Notes under the pieces: generated by a model
What the model saw: only the letters and a program-made list of their open reading frames with translations
The model's database searches: none
What the model was told of the DNA's origin: nothing
Made by a program: the position numbers and the translations under genes
From: Brasenia schreberi
Lineage: Eukaryota > Streptophyta > Magnoliopsida > Nymphaeales > Cabombaceae
Direction: 5' to 3'
Assembly (NCBI GenBank): GCA_036023115.1
Contig: JAYKKT010000089.1
Span: 9,849,001-9,913,000 of the forward strand
Length of the DNA stretch: 64,000 nucleotides
Shown here: piece by piece, positions 48,117 to 60,100 of the stretch
Position numbering within the stretch: position 1 is the stretch's first letter
Layout: each line of letters begins with the position of its first letter

Positions 48117-51100
48117 TCACTTGCGAGCCTCCGCTTTCCTCAATTCTTTGGCTGCAACAACACATGGAATTCGACTTTAGACAACCTCCACATACAGAAA
48201 AATCAAAGAACATGTACAATTTATAGACGTACCAGTTTTCTCTTCCTCTCGTTTCTTTGCGGCTTCGGCCCTTTGTTGTCGGATCATCTCTAGTCGTTCT
48301 GAAGGCCACGGAGAGCAATTACAATCTCACGATGCTTGCACTAACGTTATAATGCTAAAAAAAGTAATTACTGTTCTTTCAATATTGGCTTCTCGACATC
48401 AAACAAGCATGCTCAGACAACATGCTTGAAGTGCCAAACGTAACGGAAAATTAACATCAGAACAAGGTCCATGAAAGATGTTGGAAGATGGCTTCCCTCT
48501 AGATAGCTAAATTACGATGATATCTAAAGATTTTAGATAACAACAACAACAACAACTAAGCCTTTTCCCATACTAGACGGAGTCGGCTACATGGATTCTT
48601 TGTTTCCACAGATCCCTATCGTGTGCCATGTTAGCAGTTAACTCCCAATAAGCTAGATCATTCTTTATTGTTTCTTTCCAACACTTTTGTGGTCGTCCTC
48701 TACCTCTTTTAATACTTTCCAAATTTAGTTTTTCTAACCTTCTTATAGGTTCTTCTTTTGATCTTCTTTCTATATGTCCAAACCATCTTAAGCGATGTTC
48801 TCTCATTTTATCCTCTATTGGTGCCACTCCTAATTTGTTTCTAATAACCTCATTATGTATACGGTCTTTTCTTGTATGACCACTCATCCATCTCAACATC
48901 TTCATTTCTGTCACAGACATCTTTTGTACATCTAAAGATGTTAGATGTCTGAAAGAATATTCATGATACATATCAGACGCCATAAACATGCGTTGTTCAA
49001 AGAACGTTGTGACAAACAATCTCTCATTTATAGGGGCATTATTCAACAAAACTTTTCATATTAGAAAACACATGAAAATCAGACACTCCACTTGGAACCT
49101 TTACAAAACGCAAATATGTACTTGTTACAGATAAGGGACAGATGCAGATAGCCAAAAATATCTTAGCGAACCATTGACAGTTATAATATATCCAGAGAGA
49201 GAGAGAGAGGTCAACAGGGAGATTACTGCCAACGCCAAAGAGCCAACTGCCTCACCAGTGAGTTATGCCCCTTTGAGCTGTGCTTTTGGCACTTACGAAC
49301 TACTAGGCTTACAAAGCTGAGCTGAAGACATCACTTTCAGGACCTCAACATGGAAGTTACTGGAGTGTGTACATCTACTTGAAGAACAATGGAGGATTAA
49401 CTTCATTTCAGTGTCAAAGGAGATCCTTGAATAATTGCCATTATATGATTGACCCTACCAACATGAAATATCCCATGCACCGTTAAAATTGAGAAACAGA
49501 ACAGATTTTTACCTAAATCTTTTCTAGCTTGCTCTGTTTTCCCCTGCTCTTGTAGCTTCATGTAACGTTCATGAGCTTTTTGTTTCTCTATTTCTTCCCT
49601 GTGTAACAATCAAATAAATTTGGAACTAGGAGTAACACAAACAGCGGTAGAGTACGTATTATAATTAAGACAGACTGCTAAATATATCAAGCCGTGGAAA
49701 GGAGCAATAAAGCATGATCGAGGAGTATGACAGATTAGCAACTGAAATGCCTAATAAGCATAAGAGAGTCTGCTTATATACACCATCTAATAAAAAAGGC
49801 AGCATGATCAGCATATGTGACAGGTAAGCAACAGCAGAAGCTGTCTGAGATTAATTAAAAACTTTGTGATGGTGAATTGCATAAGCGAAAGCCAAGAAAT
49901 ACTCCCTGGCGCAGCAAACATATCAACCACGAACTTCAACACATTATACAAATAGATATACAAGAAGGATGAAAGATATAGTTCAAAATTTATTTCTTTG
50001 AAAGGCGATTCAAACTTTATTTAAGTTACAAAGTATGCAACCTTTGACATCCATAAGACATTAATTTTAACATAGATGGCCATAAGATAGATATCAGTCA
50101 ATGTGTTTAGAGTTTCAGATTGTCAATATTCATAACATTTATATGCAGAACATTCTAAGATGAGGCACGATCGTACATTTTCGTATAGGTTTTTAGTGTG
50201 CTTATAGACCAAAAAAGTTCTTTTCCAAAATCATGCGTATATGATATGTGAGCCGCCACCAACCCACTGCTTGCACCATATCCATACCACCCAGGATTTC
50301 CTCTGTTCCTACCGACTCCACTCTGCGGTGGTAGCAGGAATCGAACCCGCACACGTATTCCAACCTCTACAAACTTCTTCACTAATGTGTGACAGAACTG
50401 TCAGTGCAACCCACTTGTTACTTGCACCATAGGTGACCCAGTTCCCATCAAACATGATTCTACTCAGAAATATCCCTTCATTCCAACCCTCTCCGTTAAT
50501 TTTTGTTTACCGTATATATATAATCTGCAGTTGAACACACAACCATTGGATCTTTCATGATCCGATGGCTGAGAAAATAACCTCATAGTTGTTAAGGACT
50601 TGACACTATTACATAATGTCAAGTACCCATACATACATCCGTATATATTGCATGATACTTTCAAATCTGCATTATAGCAGCAACCTGGGCCCTCTTCCCA
50701 AGCATGTGCCTTCTTTCCAATGGAGAATCTTTCTTTATGGATAATATATCAGGCTAGAAAAACGCAATTTGTCTGCCAAGGTGCATCTTTCATGTTCAAT
50801 AGCTGATAACAAATCCTCAAATATTTACACTAATGGATCTCCAATTTTCTGTCATGATACATTCATGCTTTCTCATCAACCCTTGGATCATACAAGATTT
50901 TTGTTACCAACACTATTGGTAGGAAAAGGAAATCATTGCAACAATAAGAGATGCCACATTCCCTGATTAGAACACTAAAAAGGTGCCCGCAACAAAAAGT
51001 CTTCATACTTTTAAAATGGTATTTTACAGAACTATCTCTACATTTAATAAACAGAAATTCATTTTGCCACAGTACAATGTATAAGCGCCAACTTTGTTCA

Positions 51101-54100
51101 AGGCATACGTTGGCAACCATTGCATAAGGCACCTCAATACCATAAGAATAGTGCCACCAATATTATGTTAAAAAGAAAATGCAAAAATCTATTAAAGTCA
51201 TATATAGTATACCTTTCACGCCTTGAGAGCTCAGTTGTTTTCTCCAGCTGCAGAACATGTTAGAAGATCACATTTAAAGACAATAAATGCTCTCGTGCAC
51301 AAAAGCTGAAAAAAGATCGGATCTTAGTTGAAGAAGGGAAGGAAATGAAAGGCTATCAACAATCGCACCTAGAGCATGTCCGCTTCACTGTTAAAAAGCA
51401 ATTCCACGAAAAATCACTTTTCCCATTAGAAATGGAAAGGGACCAAAGTGTACTTCATATCATGGATTCTCTTATAGATTCATTTACATGTCTGTGAGAA
51501 TTCATTCCACAAATATGATGCTGTGCAATGGATTCTGACAAGTATCAGAATCTGTTTCATGACCTAAGAACTAATCAAAGACAGCCAAAAACATTGGCAA
51601 TAATATTTTAAACATACTTAACTTTTTCATGTCATTAAAAGTGAAGATAACATTTTAATCAAAATCTATCTTCCATCCACTAACCTTGAGTTAATATTAA
51701 CCAATGATGGATTAGTTGACTAAGTATACATAATTGCCCTGAAATTACTTAATGTTGGGTTATCTGTTTAATGCAGAAATTTTTTGAGTGTAAGATATTA
51801 AATTTTCCACATACTTTGATTGTGAACTTGACATCTTCTTCTTAATTAACTGCAAAAGACTTGGTAAAGTAATAAGTAAAATTCAGATGCTTTTCTAATG
51901 TTCCCACTTCTTAAGGCGTCTTCTTTTAAAAGGTTCCCCTAGAGGAATCCCTGTGACAATGTAACCAGTTCTAATCAAATTATAATTTGCCATAAAAGTA
52001 TGTTTTCCATAGGGACATCCAAAGTACATATCAACAGTACATGGCATCTGTAGGGACATCCAAGGTACAATACCAACACTACATGCCATCTCATTATATT
52101 TTCAGGAGCTGCTGCGGAATGCGCAAGAATTAATATGTTGAAGGAAGTAGGCAGCCCAGTTGATGTAAAACTAGACAACCATATAAACGAAGTAGTTACT
52201 ATGAATTTGCCTGATTATGTTATTTGTCCATCTTGCATTTCAAGTGACTTACTTGGTCATTAATATGTCTGCCACATCAGCAACATATATTCTCCTGATA
52301 AGTACCATCTTAGCATGATAAATCTGCTTCATTATCAAGGCACCTAGCTACACGTGAATCTCCCATAACATTTTTTCACTAGTTTTTTCCAGAAGAAGGT
52401 ATCAGTATGATGGCAACTTGCAATATGTAGCATCTCTATTCTACAAATTACATCCCACATGACACTAAATAAATGGTAAAACAAAGAAGGTTTGAATAAC
52501 TTAATAACAATAAAGGAAAGCCAACTCACATCAGCATCCTTTGCTTTCAAGTTTTTCGTTTTGACCAAATTAGGATTTTCAATCTGAATAATACCCTCCG
52601 TCCCTTTCCTTTTCTGTGACGAACAAAATCATCAAGACTACCTTCAGTAAAAAATTAAGAGCATGCATTATAAATGTCAAACAACAGCTAATAGGATAAA
52701 CATCAGCACAAAATACTATTAGGAACAACGAACTGAAAGACACTAATGAATTAAATGATAGATCTTCATCTTTACCCCTTCTTCAGCTTCTTCTTCAGAA
52801 TCTTCTTCTTCCTCTTCAAATTCATTTTCTCCATCCTCTTCTTTCTCCTAAAGAATAAAGGGAATCATTTATGTGCAATATGAATAGTTCAATGAATAAA
52901 TAGGTGAGATTCAAAAACAAGTTTCTTACCTTCATAAGATATCAAGTCGACATTGTTGAAACTTTATTCCCAATGTCAAAAGTTAAAATATGGTTTAGGA
53001 AACGAGATCAGACCGCTTGAAGCCTTGAACCAAGAACCAGCTATAAATCTGGTACATATTGTAGAGTCGACGGGGGGAAACTGGTAACAAACTGGTGGAG
53101 CAGCTAGTTGAACCGGTCAACTGGCCAGTAAATAACTATTGTGACTGATATGATTGAAAAATATATTTTTCTGCAGATTTTCGTTTACAATACTTAGTCT
53201 TTTAGTATGATTCTGGCATTTAGATTAAAGAATGACACATATTTCATTTTTCTGCCATTGTTGCTGATGTGTACAGTGTTAATGATACAGCAGATACTAT
53301 TTCACAGTAGAATCTTTTCTTCGGTACAGTAGGATGCGGATTTGTAGGAAACACCAGGAAGGTCATTCACACATAGGGCAAAATGAAAGAAAATCAGTTT
53401 AAAGCTGCTTCTTGAATTCATCTACGCTTGGCTTACTGCATCCGTGCATCGTCCTTTGCAATGAAAGAGCCGCTTGCAAGATTGTTCAGAGAACCATTTT
53501 ATCCTATGTTATATTATGAGACTTCTAATATGTCGTCATGTATAATAAAATAATGCAAAATATATATTTAATTTACCAGTTGAACCTTTTTTTAGTATTC
53601 AGTGAACCAGTGCCTTCCCCGGGTCATTGACTGTTTTGGTTTCCTGAAGATTGAGTTAAACATATAATGTCCACTAGTGTTTGTTAAACCTGACACTAGT
53701 TCACTCCAGAAGAGGTTGGACCGGAGAAGACACTGGCTCACTACAAAAGAGGTTTGACCAGTTGCACTGTAGTCGAGTCGGTAAACAATTTATATACAAC
53801 AACAACTAAGCCTTTTCTTATACTAGATGGGATCAGCTACATGGTTTATTTGTTTCCACATAGCCCTATCATGTGTCATGCTAGCATTTAACTCAATATA
53901 AACTAGATAATTCTTTACCGTTTCTTTCCAACACTTTTGTGGTCGTCCTCTTCCTCTTTTAACATTTTCACAATCTCATTTTTCATATCTTCTTACGAGA
54001 GCATTCATTGGTCGTCTTTCTACATGTCCAAACCATCTTAAATGATTTTTTCTCATTTTATTATCTATTGATGTTACTCCCAATTGGTTTCTAATAACCT

Positions 54101-57100
54101 CATTATGGATATAGTCTTTCCATTTGGAACCACATGGACTACACAAATTATGAGCATTACTTTGGGGCGTCCCCGCCTAACGATGCACTGCAGAGCCTGA
54201 ATGCAATGATAATTAAGCAAGGGACCACTACATTTTCGCTTGGATGTAGTGAATCAATTGCAGAGAGGGTGTCCGCATTTTTAATATGGACGGATGCGAG
54301 GGTAAGGAAGTCAGTCATAGATAATAAGATTCGTATTGGTTCTTTGAATATCGGAACATTATCCGATAAGCTAATGGAGGTGGTAGATACTATGATTCGG
54401 AGAAAGATTCATATTCTAAGTTTACAAGAGACGAAGTGGGTTGGAGAAAAAGCAAAGGAGAAAGATTATACATGTTTTAAATTATGGTACTCAGATAAGG
54501 AAAAGACTCAAAACGGAGTTGGTATTATCATAAATAAAGATTTAAAGGATAGTATCATAGTATAGTAGACATACAACGATATGGTGACCGAATCATGACG
54601 TTGAAATTAGTCTTAGGAACCGAGGTTTTCAATATAGTTGGTGCTTACGCACCCCAAGTAGGCCTAGAAGATAGTATAAAGACAGATTTTTGGGAAGAGT
54701 TAGATAAGGTGATTCAAAGGATTCCACAAAGGGAGATGATTTGTTTAGGAGGAGACTTAAATGAACATTTCAGTAAAGAGGCATTAGGATATCAAGGTAT
54801 TCATGGAAACTTTGGTTTGGAGGATATAAATGAGGAAGGTAGGGAGATTTTAAATTTTGTTATGGCATTTCATCTCTTTATAGTCAATACAATCTTCAAA
54901 AAACGAGATGAACATTTAATTACTTATAAGAGTGGCTTATCACAAACACAAATTGATTACTTTACTTGTAGAAAAAAAGATAGAGTGTGTTGTAAAGATT
55001 GCAAGGTAATTTCAGGAGAAAGTTTAACCACCCAACATCGACTTTTAGTTATGGATTTACAAATAAAAAATGGACAAAGAAGAAAGAGTGCATCGAGCTA
55101 TTCAGACTAAATGGTGGAACCTCAAAAGCGAGAAAGAAGATATATTTAAACAAAAAGTCCTTCAAAGAGATGCTTGGAATTATGTTGGTACACCTTGTGA
55201 TATGTGGAACAATATGTCTATACATATTAGGAAAGTGGCGAAAGATGTGTTAGGTGAATCAAAGGGAGGTGTACCGACACAAAAAGAAGCTTTGTAGTGG
55301 AGTGAAGTAGTACAAAATAAAATCAGGGCAAAGAGGACATGTTACAAATTACATTATGCTAAGAAAACTAGTGAAACTTTAGAGGCTTATAAGAAAGCAA
55401 AGAAGAAAGTGAAAAAGGCGGTCAGTGAAGCAAAAGCTAAAAATTAGAAGAATTTATATAAAAAACTCAACTCAAAAGAGGGTGAAAGAGATATTTTTAG
55501 GATAGCTAGGGCTAGAGATAAGAAAACTAAAGATCTTAATTGTGTTAGATGCATCAAAGACGAGGATGAAAAAATTCTAGTGGCAAATGATGATATAAGA
55601 AATAGATGGAAAAACTATTTTTATAAGCTTTTTAATAAAAATAAAGATGTTAGTATTAACTTAGGAGTGTTAGCTAAATGAGAAAAGTTTATAAACCACA
55701 ATTTCTACCGACATATTCAAAAGAATGATGTCAAAAAGGCTCTTAAACATACGAAGGATGGTAAATCGGTAGGACCAAACAATATTTCTATAAAAGCTTG
55801 GAAAATACTAGGAGAAATAGGAATCACTTAGCTCACAAGACTATTTAATGAAATATGGAGAAACAAAAATATGCTCGAGGAATGGAGAGCGAGTACACTT
55901 ATACCCATATATAAGAACAAGGGAGACATTCAGAATTGTGCGAATTATCGAGGTATCAAGTTAATGAACCATACTATGAAATTGTGGGAAAGGATTATCG
56001 AACGTAGGTTAAGACAAGTATCAAGTACAACATAGAACCAATTTGGATTCATGCCAAGCAAATCTACTGTTGAAGCGATTCACATTTTGAGATGTCTTAT
56101 GGAACATTTTAGAGCAAAAAAGAAAGACCTTCACATAATATTTATCGATCTAGAAAAAGCTTACAAAAGGATACCGAAGGAGGTTCTTTGGAGAACCTTG
56201 GAAAAAAGAGGTATCCCATTGACATACATTAACCTTATAAGAGACATGTATGATGGTGCAAAAACATGTGTGAGGACTCATGAAGGAATGACAAACTTCT
56301 CTGAAGTTAATATTGAGTTACATCAATGATCAACTTTAAGTCCATACTTATTTATAATGGTGATTGATGAGTTAACAAAACATATTCAAAATGAAGTGCC
56401 TTAGTGTATGTTATTTGCAGATGACATTGTGTTAGTGGAAGAGTCTAAGAAAAAAGTTAATAGAAAATTGGAACTACGGAGAGAAGCATTAGAAAGCAAA
56501 GGCCTCGGACTTAGTAGAACAAAGACTGAATATATGGAATGTAAGTTTGATTATTTTGTTACTTCAGAGGACATAGAAACAGTGTTGCCTGACGCGTATC
56601 GTATCGTGTATAGCTGGGCTCCACGATACGGGCGTATCGTATCGTATCGTATCGTGTATAGCTGGGCTCCACGATACGGGCGTATCGTATCGTATCGTAC
56701 TTTAATATTAAAATAATGCAAAAAATAATTAAAAATTAATAAAAATAGAAAAAAATCAGGAAATATCAGATAATTGCTTTAAATTCATATAATGTAAGTT
56801 TAGTACAGATTGAGCATTCAGCATTGAACAATTGCATCCAAATTTACATATTTTGAATCAAAAAAATAAAATACAAACATAGTTTACACTTTACAGTACA
56901 CTACAGTTACATATAATGTTACATTTTACAAATTGTAATCAGGATCATTAACTAAATAATCTTCATCTTCTCCTTATTGCAAATCCTCATCATCATCAGC
57001 CACGCTCACACCTTCTTCTTCAAAATCAAATTCTTCATCTCCATAATGTTGTTGCGCTCCTTCCAAATTAATCCAAGCAACGTTTTCTTCTGTTAGGAGG

Positions 57101-60100
57101 GCATTTTCTTCAGTGTCTTTCATAACCCAATCTTCTAATATATCAAAATTATCCAAACTTATTGGATCGAACTGACTTTCTTCTCTATTTACTTTTTTTA
57201 ATTGCCTACGACACAAACAAAGATAAACAATTAGTAAGTAATATTAACAATTGAAAACTGAAGTTAAATAATACAACATTACCTTTCAGGAAGGCGCATG
57301 TTACAACGAATATAAACCAAATCATTAAGCCTTTTATGTTCCAACCTATTGCGCTTTTTTGTATGGATGTGTTCAAAAACACTCCAATTTCTTTCACAAC
57401 CTGTTACACTACAGGTTTGGCTTAACACTCTAACTGCAAAATCTCTAAGGTTTGGACAATCACTTCCAAACCTGTTCCACCAAACATCTGTAAAAAAAAT
57501 ATAAACATTAGAGACGTAATAATCCACAGTAATGTAAGATGCAACTTAAATATGAAAATAAACAATGTACCTTGACGCATCGTAGAGCGGTTGCGAATTA
57601 CAACAGGCAAACCCATCAAGTGAAGAGCATTATCATATATCTCCATCTCTCGATGTATCGCATCTACTATGCTCTCATCAGGGACTAATCTGTCGATGCA
57701 TTCAATGATTCCTCGATTAACCTCACCGTCCCTTTTGAAGGTTGCTGAGTACCTCAATGATGGGTTTAGATAGTAGGCTGCTGCATGAATAGGCTGATGC
57801 AATTGTTTATTCCATCTACTATCAATTATTTTCCACACGGGCACATAATCTCTTTTTTTTCCATTAAAGTTATTTCTGATCGCTTCTTTTGCCCTATCCA
57901 TGGCTTCATAAAGGTTGCCCATAGATGGTTTCTCCTCGCTGTCAGCCAATCTCAAAACTTTCACTAAAGGACAAGTAATTTTCAATAATCTGATGCATGC
58001 ATTCCAAAATGAACTTCTAAAAACCGTTTCTGCAATCTCATTTAACTTTCTGTTCCTTCTGTTTTGTGGCAACTCTGCAAATTGTTGCCACTCATCTGAA
58101 GAGAACATTCTCTTTAAAGCTTGCTTATGTCTTACAATACTTTGTACAGATAAGAAGTTTGTTGCGAACCGAGTTGCAGCTGTGCGAAGAAGCTCTACAC
58201 CTTCTGTGTATCTCCTCATCATACACAAAACAAATGCATGGTTGTAAATGAATTTTGTAGTATCTTGGCAACACTCAGTTGCTGCCTTTATTTCATCCAT
58301 CTCACCAATGTCCTCGAGGATGAGATCTAAACAATGGGCTGCACATGGTGTCCAGTAGAAAGTCCCATAAATATCAGCTAACTCCTTTCCAGCTGCTTTG
58401 TAGTTAGCTGCATTATCTGTAATCAATTGGACTACATTTTCTAGCCCAACCTCTTGTATAACCTTATCAAATTCCTCTCGTAGGATCTCTGCAGTGTGCC
58501 TCTCCTCTGACATATCTAGAGATCTTAAAAACATGAGTCCTTTAGGACAATATACAAGAAAGTTTAGGAATGTCCTTCCTCGCCTATCGGTCCATCCATC
58601 TGCCATGATAGTGCATCCTGTTTCCTTCCACGATTGTCTCAAAGTCGAACAGTATTGCTGCACTTCAATCACGGTCTGATCTAATATCTTCCCTCTCAAC
58701 TTCTGATAAGAGGGCATCCTGTATCCTGGACCAATGTTAGCAATTGCATCTGCCATTGCTTGAAAATGAAAACTGTTTGCTGCATTAAATGGAATGCATG
58801 CATCATAAAACCATCTGCCCACTGCAAGGTCTGCTTGATCGTGCAGTTGTTCTGAAGCCATAGCAGCACGAATTCCTGGCTGAGCACCAGGTGTAGTGGA
58901 AGGAGGAAAGAACGAATGTATGCTAGAAGAAGAAGCTCTTCCTCTACTCCTTCCTGAACTTCTTCTTCTGCCACCTCCAAAGTCTTCAGCTGCAACCCTC
59001 TTTCCTCTGCTAAGTGCTCGCGAACTACTACTACCAATATCTGTTCTAGCATCTAAAGGCAAACTATTAGTGAATCCAACTTCAGTGGCAGTAGCATCAT
59101 CAGCTTCTTCACACATCTAGAAATCATCCTTTTGTTGTCTCCTTTCCTGTATACTCTCAATCATCTGCTCTCAATCATCTGCAAGCATTGCCATTTAATA
59201 CCTTCTGGCACACTTCTAACTCTGCCTGTGCATGGAGCAACTTCTTTCCTGGTTCCTGCTAGGTGGTGTTTTAACCTTGAAATTCCACCACTAACCACCT
59301 TTTCACAAAATAAACATCTGATTTTTAACCTTGAACCCTCAACTGGTATACCCCACTGCCATGCCGGATCATCAGACTTTGAATGAGAGTCTCTACCACC
59401 CCTTCCTGCCATCTCAATGGAGTACTTTAATTCAAACAAAAACCTGAAAATAAAAGCACTTCGTAAATCCCCCAATCTTCAAATAACACTCAAATCGAGT
59501 GTCTCCCACTTCATGAATGCAATAAAAATCGTATACACACACTTAATAACTTCATATTTTGTCATTCAAAAAAAAAAACTGAAATAACACAAAAAACAAT
59601 AAATATAAAAGAAAAAAAGGGAAAAAACATTAAAAATATACCTAAATCCGAGTTTGGAGGCTTGGACGGACACCGTAGGGCACGATTTTAGAGCTTTGAA
59701 CACAAAGGAGGCGAAAACCGACTCTTAGGGAGCTTGAAGAACCCAAAAGGAGAGAGGAAACCCGCTAAAAATCGTGGGTTTCTCTCGAGCCGGGACCCTT
59801 TATAAGGGTCCCAGGGCGTATCGCCCGTATCGTACGATACGAGCGATACGCACCGTATCGTGTGATACGGCCCGTATCGCACGATACGGTACGATACGCC
59901 CGCATCTGCGATACGGGGCCCCGTATCGTATCGCACCGTATCGTCGTACGATACGGTGCGATACGGACAACACTGCATAGAAATTAAAATTGACACACAT
60001 TGCATCCCCCGAAAGAAAAATTTTAAATACCTAGGGTCAATTTTTCAGAGTGATGAAAGAATTGATGGAGATGTTACACATAGAATTAATGTTGGTTGGT

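Larger units (their letters stand above)
56580..59975 (-). mobile_element. hAT DNA transposon with 8-bp TSD
   Basis: The element is 3,396 bp, bounded by CAGTGTTG at 56580-56587 and CAACACTG at 59968-59975. It is flanked by a perfect 8-bp target duplication CATAGAAA (56572-56579 and 59976-59983); 8 bp is the hAT signature. The terminal repeat proper is only about 8-10 bp, but both subterminal regions carry many CGTATCG/CGATACG motifs. It encodes one spliced transposase on the minus strand. Removing the element and one target copy restores LINE sequence, confirming the insertion boundaries. Confidence 0.96.

Noticed and set aside
57785..59386. Plus-strand frames over the hAT
   Set aside because: They are antisense shadows of the transposase, which carries all the recognisable domains on the minus strand.
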